From contig JAMKCF010000007.1 in assembly GCA_023634235.1 (NCBI GenBank), positions 16,064,592-16,128,591 on the forward strand: a stretch of 64,000 nucleotides of DNA, in the 5' to 3' direction. The stretch is from Pisaster brevispinus. Lineage: Eukaryota > Echinodermata > Asteroidea > Forcipulatida > Asteriidae. How positions within the stretch are numbered: position 1 is the stretch's first letter; every line of letters starts with the position of its first letter. Both the position numbers and the translations under genes were made by a program. The notes beneath the pieces were generated by a model. That model was not told where the DNA came from and did not search any database. It saw only the letters and a program-made list of their open reading frames with translations. Positions 48,338 through 60,851 of the stretch are shown here, piece by piece.

Positions 48338-48750
48338 GCAATAATATATTGAATTTGTATAGCGCCTACTGCAGGCCAGCCTCTAAGCGCTTAACATTCA
48401 GTATTTTCCTGCAAGGTATTTGGGGCTACGTTTAAAGTATGAGACCTACTCCTTTACATAGCACCATGTAATGGTTTACAAGGTGCTGTGGCGCAATATG
48501 CAGCCAATCAGACAAGGAACACCGGGGCGAACCCCTTCTCTTTTCGATAAGTGCACTGGGTTCTTTTACGTGCGTTACACAACACACGGGGCCAACGGCT
48601 TTACGTCCCATCCAAAGGACGAAGCAATAATGGTTAAATGTCTTGCTTAAGGACACAAGTGTCACGACCGGGACTCGAACCCACACTCTGCTGAGTTGGA
48701 AACACCAGAGCTTGAGTCCGGTGCTCTTATCCGCTCGTTCACGAGTTAGT
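48338..48750 (-). mobile_element. tRNA-derived SINE, unit B copy, full length
   Basis: On the minus strand: tRNA-like head with gagcggataagagcaccgg and B box gggttcgagtcccgg (48670-48684), then a body with ggatgggacgtaaagccgtt and aaagaacccagtgcac, and a tail with gcgctatacaaattc and ataatatatt. The head and body are typical of pol III SINEs. Flanking duplications were not established. Confidence 0.7.
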
Positions 48751-51700
48751 GTAGGCCTAACTCCGATTGAAGGGAATGTACAACGTTCTTATCCCGAGTC
48801 AGTGATACCGTCAAAGTAGACTTTCGCAATGTTTTACCCAGCTCTTGTTTAATCATTACAATCCATATTAGAAAAAAATGCAACAAAATGTGTCATCTTT
48901 TTCATGCTATCTTGACGCAATAATATTCTGACAAAATAATAAGGCCCTAAACAATAGCAATCATTTTGAAAGGTTTCATAAAAGACTGCACTTCAAGTAA
49001 CGTTGTAACAATGGTAGGGTTCTTTTTTTATAGAATGCCATTATGATATCAGGGGTTGTTTGTTTAATTCAATTGAACATGGCGAGGTATCATATAATAT
49101 TCGGTTTGCGATAAGGCGAAGTGTACATCTACTGTGTAGATTTGTAGATTTGTTAACAACGAGAAGCCCATAATAAGCAGGACAGTTCATTTCAGAACTA
49201 AGTAGTCTCCTGATTTCCGAATTTCTACTCTGCGGCAGTAGAATAAAGCAAGACCTAGTTTCTGAAGAACAAATCTATACAGCAAAGTAGATATTTCAAT
49301 GTACATCTTTGTTCTCAGGTTTGTGGAAACACTGACTACTTCGTACTTCTCGTAAATTATAAGCGGTGCGGACCTATATAGTCTTCTCGTTGGTAACAAT
49401 TTCCAGGTTCTTATTCAAAATGTTGTACAGCCCTTGAATACGGATACTTACAAACTGATATAGAAACTGGTCGGATGTTTTATTGTAATGTGATTGGTAA
49501 AATTATATCATAATATTCTAGTGGACAGCTTTGTTGATATTTGTAAACACTAATAGAGTGTACACAATAGCTTGCCAGGAATTTTAGAGAGCACAGTGCT
49601 TAATATCAAGTGATAGCCACAACTGAAAATTTTAAGATTTACAGTTACCTATTCCTCAATCAAGAAGAGTAAAGCACTTGTATATCTAAAACTTAAAGTT
49701 CAAATAAGAAAATCTTACTTAATTAATTTTAGAAGTCAGTGTTTTCACAAAAAGATGGTCGTTAAACAGCGTTAGAGCAAGACGCTTTCAAATATCCGCA
49801 ATTGAAAATGTGCTCTAATTCAAACTGTTAAATCTGCAGTAATAAATTTGGTTGCGCAGATCAATCCAGTGGCCCCCCGTGTCTTTATGAGGTTACACAT
49901 TTACACTAATTTTTTTAAAGCTTAAACGTTGGTCAATTAACATATGCATGAGTTAAATGTCACGAGGTCATGCAGACGCTAACATTATTCCTCTATAAAC
50001 ACGGCAACAGAATAGATTGAGAGATAGATAGACTTGCCCGCTGACGTTTGATATACAAAATGTAATGTACAATACATCATGAATCGGTACACACGTCTCT
50101 TCGGTGAATGCCCATATAATAACTTTAAATTTGTATATATTGAGAAAAGTCTGATCAAGCAGCAACTCAGGGTGGTTTATAATTATTATGTAAAGTAAGA
50201 ACTGAACAACGTTCAAATCGAGTAGAAAACGATCAGTTGTTGAAATAACACATCTAACAGTAATGCATATATGGTTTTGATTATGCAGCAAATCAGGATG
50301 TGGTTTTACAAATAAAGTTTTAAGCCAAACTGTGAACGTAACTCATAACTGTAGAACGTGGTTTTGACAATATTTTGACAAATATTCAGATCAAATCCAC
50401 TTCTAGATCGTTTAGATCTCTTCTAAGTTTATACCATTCAAAATATCGTCAATGTTGCTTTCAAGAACAATGGCGCTATAATATTTTCACCGTTTGCTGT
50501 AGAGCATGGTCTCTTACATTTTGTAAAATGTGTCATACTTGATTCCGGATCCCTACATTAATGAGACACTATTCAATCCAATGAACATGATGTCCGATTC
50601 TGTTTTTGAGTATAACCGGCCAGGGTTTAAGTTTCATCTGTAATCAATCACATTTCCATGAGGCATTATATTGCGGATACATTTCATAAATGTTTTAGTA
50701 ATCTTATTGTGAGCAGTAATAAATAAATGTGCGATTGAAAAAGAAAGGCCGTATATTATTTTGTTATATAAGCTGTTTGTTTTTTGGTCGGGTTGTTTGT
50801 TCAATTTTTTTTAATTTTTTTTTTTTTCAGTGGTAAGCTGTTTTCAACTGGATAGACATACATTCAAACACTACTTGGCATCTGTTAAAATAATTTCTCT
50901 ACGCCACGTTACATTCTAAATTTGGATTCTATAAAAGATCCTGACACATACACTGAGTAGGTTTTCTTTTCCCTTTTTTCATGAGAATGAAGCCTTGCTA
51001 TCCACAGCTGATACAGTTTAAAAGATCTAAGGAGTAAAGAACATCCATTTCAAGAGAAAATGGGGAAACTTGAAATCTTGAGTTGAAAAAGTGTGGGGGT
51101 CGATAAAAGAAAAAATCTGCCAGTGTAGGTTGGGCAGACTTCTGTAGTTTTTTTTTTCTCGATATCCTTTGTATCATACCCATCTTGTATTAAAGTTGAA
51201 TTATGTAGAAACCGCGTTCCAGCCCCGTTGCAATTATAGCGAAGGGCATTTTCATGAGGAAAAAATCCACCAAGTACAACGCCTAAGCGTTACGGTTTTT
51301 CAAATTAGGCGTTACGGTTTTTCAAATTAGGCGTTACGGTTTTTCAAATTAGGCTATACGGAGGGAGAGCTGAACAATCAAAGCCCATCTGTCCTCGGTT
51401 GTTATTAGCCTTCAAGCTGCATCTGGGTCATGCTTTGAAAAATTAGGAATACTCTTAAAACATACATTTTAGTAAAATGTTGCAAAATGTATAGCAACTC
51501 TTTTCGGAATATTGTAACCACAGTCATAAATACCGCTTATTACAACTCAACAAATGGCATCAGTCTACTTTGCCAAATATGATGTTTCTTAGCCCAACTT
51601 ATTGGGCTCTCGTGGTTCCCTTATTACATCGGGTATCGGTCTTTTCATAGTCGCCATTACAGCCCTTCATCGATACGTGTCTAATACATTAGGTTTTCAA

Positions 51701-52980
51701 AGTCTAAATAAGTCGTACAACTTTAATTGCAAAGTCACCCTCTGTATATAAACATCGCATACTGCTCCTACATACTTTACTTTACTCCCTACTTGTGGAT
51801 CTACTGTGACACATGAAGGGGCTTACCAAGCAATTAATTCGTCCAGATATGACGTTTTGAAAATTACTAATAAGAATACCCATATAAAAAGAAAAAAATT
51901 GTATTCAAATAAGTCACCAACGGGCGCCGCCATCTTTATTAAGGCACAATGCCCGTTAGTCTTGAGAATTCTGAGTACCCGACTTCAAGCGAAATTTGAA
52001 GAGAAATACTCAAGGCAAGACAGCAGCGTCATGCGCACACCACGAAGAAACTGAGCGACGTCAGCGCACTGCATATTCATGATTTACGGTCCGGACCAGG
52101 CGCCCCAACTTTCTACTGACTTTCACGATACAAAGATGGTACGACTTGCGCGTACTTTGAAAACTTAAAGCAGACGTACGGATGGTGGACAATAATGGTG
52201 AATATGATCAGACCGGTGTTGAAAGAGAGCTGTAACAGCCAAACAAGGTGGGCTAAATGCTTCTACACTAAGCTGATGTTTCAAAATGTTGCCTAAGGTG
52301 TATGGAAACTATACGTCATTTTGTAATTAACACATCGTATCGTGCACCGGGTTGCCAGATTTCAAATTGGTATCTTGTTGGTGAAGAACAAGATCATCTT
52401 GAAAGGACCAATGTAATAACATATAAAGAAACCTATAAAAAGCTTGATACCAAGGTATATTACCACAATACAACGATAGCAGCAGCAGCAATAGTCCACC
52501 ATTTGAAGAGAAAGGACGCAACTGTCGCTGAATAATATACTACTAAATAGGACACTAGGGTCGAGTTGATTTGTCGCTGTGATTGTAATCATGCCGACCA
52601 AACACTGTGACCATGAATATGACTATGTGTAAGATTTCAAATAAGTTTCCAATCAAAGGAACACAGGGCTTTTACAATTTGACGTAGAAAAAAAAAAAAA
52701 GTACAACAAAGTTTTGTTTTTTTGCAACTAAGATCGCGCATGTATTTTAGGAACAATGCGTTTTTTAAGTAATTTTTAAAACTTGTTTTTTTTTTATGGG
52801 GTGGGGATGACAAAAGAGACACGTTCAAAAGGACGTCATTAATTTGTGAGGGAACGATTTTATTTTTTTTAATAATCTGGTAAAAAAAAATCCTTACTTT
52901 GAACAATGTGTTTAATCAAACCAGTCGTTGAAGATTTAATTAAAAAGTAATAAAAATATAATACGTGCCATTTGTTTTAT
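48751..52980. other. Non-coding block near-identical to 21421-25550
   Basis: About 99% identical to unit A where checked by eye. No gene supported. Contains the three-copy 22-bp repeat. Confidence 0.45.
51287..51352. repeat. 22-bp tandem repeat, three copies
   Basis: Three copies of the unit gcgttacggtttttcaaatt plus ag, against two in unit A. Confidence 0.85.
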
Positions 52981-53059
52981 TCGAGCTTTGTGTACAGCTT
53001 TCCTTTATACACATGATAGTGATGGGCGTAATAATTACCAAAATATTTTGTTAAGTGCA

Positions 53060-53299
53060 ATGGATCACTTGACAGTAGGCCCATTGGGAAAGGTTGGGGA
53101 TGACGGATCGTGTGAAATTGACTACGGCCCTTTTAACAATCTGCTCAAGTTGAAGAGAAATCCCGCAAATTTTTCTGGAGAAGATGAAAAATGTGATTTT
53201 GCGGGTGCTCATGCAAACTGGTCGTACGCGTGTAAAGTAATAATATATACATTTGTCTCGGCAACTGCTCTGTGTTCTGTCACCCGTAAGTTCCGATAA
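53060..53299 (+). CDS. ORF of unknown function, unit B version
   Basis: 79 aa from ATG 53060; the open frame extends upstream to about 52988. Composition is protein-like and not simple: MDHLTVGPLGKVGDDGSCE, then IDYGPFNNLLKLKRNPANF, ending HANWSYACK followed by gtaata, a possible donor. If it is an exon, the acceptor could be gctttgtgtacag just upstream. Unit A keeps the frame through two compensating indels. No family is recognised. Confidence 0.28.
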   Translation: MDHLTVGPLGKVGDDGSCEIDYGPFNNLLKLKRNPANFSGEDEKCDFAGAHANWSYACKVIIYTFVSATALCSVTRKFR

Positions 53300-53463
53300 C
53301 GTTCCGATATCGTTCTGATCTACACGCTACGGTTGGGGTTAGGGTTAGGGCTGCGGTGAGGACAATACACTATGGTTGTCTGGACATAGGATTGTCGGAA
53401 CGAAAGGGTGTAACTACTTGGCCAACGGTTTATAAATGAGCCTTCCCCTATAAACAAATAACA

Positions 53464-53703
53464 ATGGTGCGTGTCGTTTTGTTAACTGGCAGTAAACAAA
53501 ATCACTTGAGAGGAGGTAAGGACGGCGTGCGTGAATGGGATATAAATATAAGTTTTGCCAAGGCAGATATTTATTTCCAGCTTGCCCACTCAGTCCTTCC
53601 CTCCTCTTTCAAGTGGAACTTCCATAATGAGATAAATAACTTACATAATCTTTTAAAAAACAAGTTTGACGCTGTAATTTTTTTTTTTACATTATTTACT
53701 TAA
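53464..53703 (+). CDS. Second ORF of unknown function, unit B version
   Basis: 79 aa, MVRVVLLTGSKQNHLRGG then EWDINISFAKADIYFQLAH and NEINNLHNLLKNKFDAV, ending in a hydrophobic T-run-derived tail. It is separated from the previous ORF by about 165 bp that include ggttagggttaggg. No domain recognised. Unit A holds a shorter, altered version. Confidence 0.22.
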   Translation: MVRVVLLTGSKQNHLRGGKDGVREWDINISFAKADIYFQLAHSVLPSSFKWNFHNEINNLHNLLKNKFDAVIFFFTLFT

Positions 53704-54224
53704 CTGAAGTTGCGATATTCTGAAAGATTGAGGGTTGTTGAAGATAAATATTATATTTTTTACAAAAAGAGGGTGCTATTTATGCTGCGTCTCTTTCCGA
53801 CGTGTGTTTTCCAATATAAAAATATGTGTAAAACAGGCCCAAGTCAACAAAAGTAATTACAGTCATGTGCCATGCGTCCCTTCCATGATTCAACGTGCAC
53901 GTTTAAGATAACACTTAAAGTTCCGATTGCTTGACTTGTAAGAACATTATTGGTGGGTTTTTTTAGGGCCCCCAAAACAACAATGTGCGTAGGCGTACAA
54001 GTAAAAAATTCGCAACTTCCTCTAGGAAGATTGGAATACCGGAACAAGTTATGACAGGAAATCAGGAAATCACCTCCAGATCGTGCTGCAGTAACCCTAA
54101 GTCTAGCCCTGCAATGAGGCTGACTTGAACAATATCTGACTCAAACAAAGATCTCCACAAACATACAAACTATTCATGAGAGTTCCACGTGAAAAGTTTC
54201 ACTTAGAACTTTTTACCTTAGCAG

Positions 54225-54785
54225 TTGTACACAGCAACAGTACCACAAGACTGCATAACACTTAACCTAAAAGTTGACCAACAGAAATATTACCACAGGG
54301 AATTATCGCAGCAACATGACTACAGGAAAAGTACCAGAACAATAGTACCACTCAAAGTTACCACAGCAATATTTCCATGGAAAAAAGCACCACAAGAATA
54401 ATACCCTAAAAAATTACCAGAGCATTATTACAACAGGAATTGTACCACAAGATTATTACCACTAGAAAGTTACCACCCTATTATTACCACATGAACTGTA
54501 CCACAAGATTATTACCACTATAGAAAGTTACTGCAACAGTATTACCACAGAAGTGTACCACAAGAAAATTACCTCAACAGTATTACCACAGGAAGTGTAC
54601 CGAAAAAAAACCCAAAAAAAACCCAGCAGTATTATACCACAGGAATTCATTTTCCTGGGTTTTTTTTACCCCATGTTATAAAGTACCACAGGAATTTACC
54701 ACAGGAAAGTACCATAAAGGTTTCCTGTGGTGAATTGTCCAAAAGAACCACAGAAATAGTGTGAGCAATTTCCTGTGGTAGTGGT
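54225..54785. repeat. ACC-rich degenerate minisatellite, unit B
   Basis: Counterpart of 26880-27370 with extra copies (agtgtaccacaagaaaattacc) and without the long C run. Confidence 0.75.
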
Positions 54786-55234
54786 CTTATTTTTTTGTAA
54801 AGGAACAGCGCCCTCACTGAAGTCAAAGGAAAACCTTTTATTCAATGACAGTTGTGCCTGGGCAAGTCTACTCAAGCATGTTTCCAGTGTTTAACTCCAG
54901 CAATACTGAAGTATGCCTGAGCATTCAAAGTGCATCATTTTATTTCCTTTACTAACCCTTGTAAAAACACTAGACCCCGACAGGGTTTTCCAAAATGTTA
55001 GATGTAAGACTTGATCAACCTATAATTTGTGTTATGCTCTTATTGGCAACAAATCCTAAACTTATACAAATATTGAGATACTTCTTTAACACTACTGGAA
55101 AATAAAATGTATTTAGACTACCCAAAAGTCAGAAAGTTTGCTCAAGTTTTTTCAAAGCATGAAACAATCGTGCGTGCAAGAATAGTTATCCAGTCAAAAT
55201 TGCATTCCCAAGGTACTTCTGTGAATGGCTGCCA

Positions 55235-55345
55235 ACTAACAATTGCTAAGCAGAAGTCTGTGCAGCAAAATCTTCTGCTTAAGCAGTGCTATGGGCCCAA
55301 GAGCCTAATTGTAAGAGCTGCTTGAGCAGAACACTTTGCTTAAAA
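55235..55345. repeat. Cluster of tgcttaagcag-type inverted motifs
   Basis: Four related motifs (gctaagcagaag, cttctgcttaagcag, gctgcttgagcag, tttgcttaa) in alternating orientation. Likely a short dispersed repeat. Unit A keeps only the first two. Confidence 0.5.
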
Positions 55346-58300
55346 ATAGAGAGTTATCATTTGGTTTTTGCTAATGCAAGGCTTATTTATAGGCTAAAAT
55401 ATAAAGAGACTAAAAAGTCATATACACTACATTGGCTGGAAACCTTATTTTAATAAGCAGCATTAGCTTATGCTTTAGCTACTGGTGCTTAAATAGAAAA
55501 ATGAATTTGGTCCTAGTTGTTCAAATCAAAGAAGTTACAGAAGGTTCAGCCAAATCTTAAAGAGTTTCAGCATGATGAGAGATCTAAAGGACAGAAAATA
55601 CATTTTTTTCAGCAGAGAGGTAGTCCTTTTCTCAAAGAAGCCGTGATCAGTGGCAAACTGCTTACAAAAACTCCAAACTGAATGGCCAGACCATGGACTC
55701 AAAGAACACATGATCAAACAAGTTCCCCGAAGTGACTCATCATTTGTGACATTTTTTATATGATGGTTTTAGGAATTGGGCAAAAGCTTATCGAGTATAA
55801 GGCCATGTCCAAATAGGCAGCCTAGGCTACTGCTGGATCGGTGCGTCATCATATGTTGAAGTAAAGGCCATTTTTAGCAACACCCTTTGAAACAGTCGTT
55901 GAGGTAAAGCCACTAATTTGGAAACGGCATAACTCTCTCATAAAGTGCTCACAAAAGTACAAAACACACTACTTGGTTGCCCTTTCAATCACTTGCCATG
56001 TAAAAACAATAATGAAAACAACTTCCTACCTGATTAAAGTTGGTGTCTAGGTTTGGAGTCAATCAAAGCACAAGACTTTGGCATGTATGGTGCACACAGT
56101 GAGTAAAACATCAGGCCTGCTGTGCCAATTCTTGTCCAAACTCGTATGAAACTTTTAGCCTTTCGAAGACATCTCTAGTAACTTGAGAGGATCCTATAAA
56201 TAAATAGTAAGAACATGGGTTTATATAAGCTTTGGTGATGACCCTTATCCTTGATCATTCACATGTTTGCTTCTTCACATTCTTACATGTCCAATTTGCC
56301 TCAATCTTTTAACATATACATTGATTTATTGAGTCATCCTAAAAGCCATTACCAAGAAATGTTCAAGTCATACAGTCTGAGGTATTTGGGGTTTTGCATG
56401 GCGGTGCAATCATTATTGGTTTCAAAACTGTGATAGGTTTGGAAAGAATTGAAAAAATAACAACAACATTGGTGCATTACTTTGGGTACACCTATAACAA
56501 GAAATTGGGGGTGAAAATGCTTTTCTTTTATTGTTTTATACTTTTATTGTAAAATTATGAGTATCAATTGTATACATCAACCATCCAAATTGAATTTTCC
56601 AAAATCAGGAAACTGCCTAGGAAACAAATGTATGTACAGTCTTTTAAGATTTTCAAAGGCACAAAATTAAAAGAAAAGGAAAAGGGGAAATCAGCTTATC
56701 CACTAAGAAGTTTTATGCCCGATACAAGGTATTAGGATGTGAATTGAAAACATCACAACCTAAGAGGTCTCATCACTTTTTAGGTCACTGATGTTTTAAG
56801 CTAGTGTAAGAAAGCTCTGATCAATATTTTATATTTTGTGAAGTACAACATTTTTTGAAGTGCTTACGAAAGTGCAGAACAAAAAAACTCTTGCTAGTGA
56901 CATGGCCTGAAGAGATTTTAAAGACAGATTGCCCCCTTCCATTAGAAATGAGAACTTACACAGACTAACTTACAAATGCTTACCTGGGAATGTCAATGGA
57001 AGTGCTTTCTATTGCCATGATTTTGGAAAATGTCCTCATCTTTGATTACCACATCTTTGCTACAATATTTGTACATGAGTGACTATGTACATGAGTTGGT
57101 TTGCCCAGGCTTTTACCATACTAATGAAACATTGACACATATCCAATGAGTAAAACTTCCTACCTATTGCAGTTGATGTCCAGGATTGGGGTCCATTGGA
57201 TTGAAACTGACGTCCAGGAAGGATGCGGTTAATAATGTAAAAACCATGAATGCAATATCAGGCCTTGTGTTTCTGCTCATGCAGCTTCTTCAATTAGAAG
57301 GGGGTTGAAATGCACCAGGTCTGCAAGCCTCTTCCTCCTTGGGGTATGAAAGAGTCCCACTCATTGATCCCACCTGGAGCAAATACAGGAAAACATACAA
57401 TTAAGTCTTGGCAAATACTTAATAGTTCCTGCAGACAGTTTCAAATTCAAGACCTCAAAGTAACAAATGAAACTCACAGATATTACCCTGCGTGCCTCTT
57501 GTTTTAGCCAGGGCTGGGTTTGATGCATTGCTGTTTTTAGTGTTCCTAAAAAGTGACCTTGACCAGAGAAACAAATAACATTTCCTTTCAATAACAGCTT
57601 GTGCCTAGAGAGGTTACTACATGATACTGTGTGCCCATCAGTGGTCATGAAACCTTTCAAGACCTGTGATGTTCTATGCTCTCACAGCACATCAACCAGG
57701 CTACCTGTGTTGAAAGTTCCTACTTTAATAATGGATTTGTCCATGGTTCGGGCAAGTGCATATCTGGCAATAACACAAGAAACCTAAGATGGAGAAGTTT
57801 CGCATATCCAAAGAAAATGAAATTAATCACCTTGCCCAAAGAAATTTGTTAGAAATATTTAAATAATGTGATCCTTTGAGGTTTGAAGGTGGCAATTTTT
57901 TCCATAAAATTTCACCAAAACTAGTGAGAGGAGCACTCGTTCAATGTCCTCACCACAACTATGAAATGATAAGTAAACACTAATTATAAATATTCTTTTC
58001 AAAATCACTGTAATATTGCACTGTAATCTTATTACTTAAATGGTTGCAGTATGGCCACAGTGCGTTCTCTGGACAAACTGTGAGAAAATCAATTGTCATT
58101 CACACTACTTTTTCAGTGCAGGGACCATCACTCTGCAAATCTGGTCAGAGTGTGTTCTCAGTGTAGTCAAAATATTACAAAACCACAGTCGTGAGGTGCC
58201 CATGCTTATTAGCGGCTGGACAGGTGGCACCCTGTGCCTATGGCAAATCTTGTGTTTTGTTTTATCACCCAAGTGGTAGAACTAATTACCTAGCAGTATT

Positions 58301-59126
58301 CTGTGCACAACACTGGTCCACAATAAACAATGACTTACCTTTTATACATACACCGTTGGTTATTGTGAACCAGTGTTGCGCGCAGCATACCATTGATACA
58401 AGCGACGGTGGCCATTTTTGTTATCGGAAGGTGACGATTCTGAATAAACGATGGGAATTTATCATTTTTTGCACCTTTTTTTTGCGGAGAGGATTTTCTG
58501 GCCCACCCCGAGCTCACTGTAAAAGCAATGAACACATACTAAATAGAGCCTATATTGTGTGGCGAGCTCCGTTTTCAAAAGAGAACTCCATGTGCATAAA
58601 CGTGAAGGGGGAAAAGTTTCGAATAGGGTTTTGTACATGATGACCTATGAGGGTCGTGGAGACGATAGCGGAACGAACCGAATAGTTATAGGAGTAGCAC
58701 ATACTGTGCCATTGTGACTCAATTCACTATCCAAACAAACTAAGTGAACGGGAAAAGTACCCTTTGAACAATTGAATAAGCACTTGTTAGACGTTAGTGT
58801 TAACTCACTAAAGTGTTGGTCTTACTCGTCAGCCGTAGAGCGATGAGTAGCTTGAACCAGCAGCCTTCCAGCATTTACCTTCAAGCACCTAGCTTGTAAA
58901 AAGTGCAAATAGGGATGTAAGTGAAAACATTGAAGTTTTTCAAAGTAGGCCTTCTCTTTACTAAAGGTCTGTAATAAAAAAAAACATGTACATGTAAACA
59001 CACACACACACTTGAGTATTGAAGACTTGCTCTGGCACTGGAGGGCGCTATAAGCCAAATTGCCAACAGTTTTTAGCAACAGTTTCCCCGCCAAAACCTA
59101 ACGACGTCCTTCAAATATTATTGTCC
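55346..59126. other. 3' part of unit B; no confirmed gene
   Basis: Non-coding, pairing with 27916-31520 except for B-specific DNA at about 57488-57620 and 57745-58705. A frame at 58191-58640 lies in the B-specific part. It starts with a non-ATG codon and shows no domain. The minus-strand exon-like islands of unit A recur here with replacement and frame changes. Confidence 0.4.
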
Positions 59127-60548
59127 TGACGTTGAAACCATCCATAGGGAAGCTTTAGCTGCGTTTAGTTCATGGTGCATTTTCAATATGTTTTTATATT
59201 TCGTTTCCCAAGTCTCCCCCACACTGTTCAATCTTGTTTGTTTAGGTAGGCCTAGGCCAAGAAAACTAACACATTTTTAGAGAAGGTGGACACATTATAT
59301 GGATTAAAAAATGCTGAGAGTTTAACATACCAATTTTCTTTTAAAAGATTCATTTAGGCTAGGTCTAATTGTTTTAAAGCACACTGAGCAACAAACATGT
59401 AAATATCTGTAACAAATTTTAGCAGATATTGGGGAGGGTACCCGGTATACCTGCAATAAGGCTATGATTATCTAAAATAAATTAATTAGAAAACATTACA
59501 TTAGTTACATTTTACCTAAGAGATCAATAAATCAATACAAGCCTACCTCTTTGCCAAACCGGATGAAACTGTATTGCTAACCACTAAATAATAACAGCGG
59601 GTTTCCTGTAAATGTGACACTTTTTTAATTAAGGATTATGGGAAAAACTTCATTTACAAAAACTGGCCACAGCTCCTTAAGTGTCTAAGCAGACGATATC
59701 GTTTGTGTTCCGATATGCAAATAATGGAAATGATTGACATTTCGAATGTCGTCACACAGTTCGTTGGTAAACACGCCTTTATTCGGATACAAAATGGCGT
59801 ATTTGCAGTATATCTGGAAAGGTAAGATGATAAATTTTGACTTAAAACTCATTATTTTTAAGACCCTAAAACCTGGACGTACGTATAAATTAAACAAGGT
59901 GTATTCTAGCAATAACCAAGGCAAGTTTTCATGGTAAAAGTTGGCTACCAAAGCCAAATTATTTCCGTTCTGGTGGTCCTTCACCTGTTATGCCTGTGCA
60001 CTCTGAGTTTGAGGCATGGCAGATAAAACAAAATGGCATACGCGTCACAACGTGGTTGGTAAGGATTATTCTCTTTCGTGTAGATATACAACTTAACTTT
60101 GTAACCCCCTACAATAATATCAAGAACGCAAGTTGGTTACCCTTTGTTAAGAAACAATGTAAGGCCAAAAACTCCGTATTCGGCCACCACTTTATCTCCT
60201 TGCAATTAGATCAAATTATAGACCCAGCAGGGGTCGAATTTAAATTAAATTGCTACTCTAGTACTATATTAGTAGCAATTTAAGTAGTACTAAGTAGTAG
60301 CCAGCAGGGACAGTTGAAACAAAGCTACTGGCCAGTCACAAAATTTGGTTGTCCAAAATAAATCTTGTAATGAAAAACCTTGTTCAAAGCATTCATAACT
60401 GGTTTTGTATGCTATCGCGTATTGTGCAATAATTTATTTCACTAATTGATAGCATGAATAGAGGGCGTTTACTTTTGTGCTATTGAATTGATCTGAAACG
60501 CCCTCTAGCGTTCAATGTTTCTTGCATTTATTGTATCAGGCAAAATAA
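59127..60548. other. Right flank outside the tandem units
   Basis: Unique sequence. The only gene-like hint is a possible short first exon at 59794. Frames at 59990-60283 and elsewhere show no domain. Confidence 0.35.
59794..59821 (+). CDS. Possible short first coding exon
   Basis: ATG in a good context (acaaaATGGCG) encodes MAYLQYIWK and is followed at once by G|GTAAGA, a strong donor in phase 1. No following exon was recognised in the window, so it may be chance. Confidence 0.18.
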
Positions 60549-60851
60549 CAAAATAACTAGACTAGCCTGAACATCTGACGTCACACTTCGAGGCTCGTGA
60601 ATAACGCAAGAAACCAGCCAGACTGGATGTTGTCAAACGTACCTTTGACCTAGCATTTATTTCACACGGCCACTCGCAGAACAAATCAACGCTACGTGAT
60701 GTATCCAATAAAATCATTCAAACTTAAGACCAGTACCTGTCTTTATCCTTGCAGATAAAGACAGGGGACCAGTCTATAACTAGACTGGTCCCCTGTCTTC
60801 ATCCGCAAGAGCCTCGAAGTGTGAGGTCAGATGTTCAGGCTACAAAATAAC
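60549..60851. mobile_element. Foldback DNA element with nested hairpins and 9-bp flanking repeats
   Basis: Inverted ends tagcctgaacatctgac (from 60563) and gtcagatgttcaggcta (to 60842) continue into tcacacttcgaggctc-type arms. Inside are two stacked hairpins: cctgtctttatc/gataaagacagg (60736-60765) and agacaggggaccagtcta/tagactggtcccctgtct (60759-60798). The 9-mer caaaataac flanks it at 60549-60557 and 60843-60851, with five extra bases on the left. A 9-bp duplication would suit a Mutator-type MITE, but the left flank is itself a repeat. Confidence 0.6.

Larger units (their letters stand above)
31521..59126. repeat. Tandem segmental duplication, unit B
   Basis: Second copy of the segment described at 4864-31520, same orientation, carrying gene copy B. 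It differs by the 4.2-kb nested transposon insertion (32056-36279), a short intron 1, trinucleotide arrays near exon 1, a full-length SINE, a 22-bp repeat with three units instead of two, and B-specific stretches around 38490-41270 and 57745-58705. Homology ends near 59126. Confidence 0.88.

Noticed and set aside
48670..48684. tRNA gene (B-box match)
   Set aside because: The head continues into a SINE body and has no complete cloverleaf.
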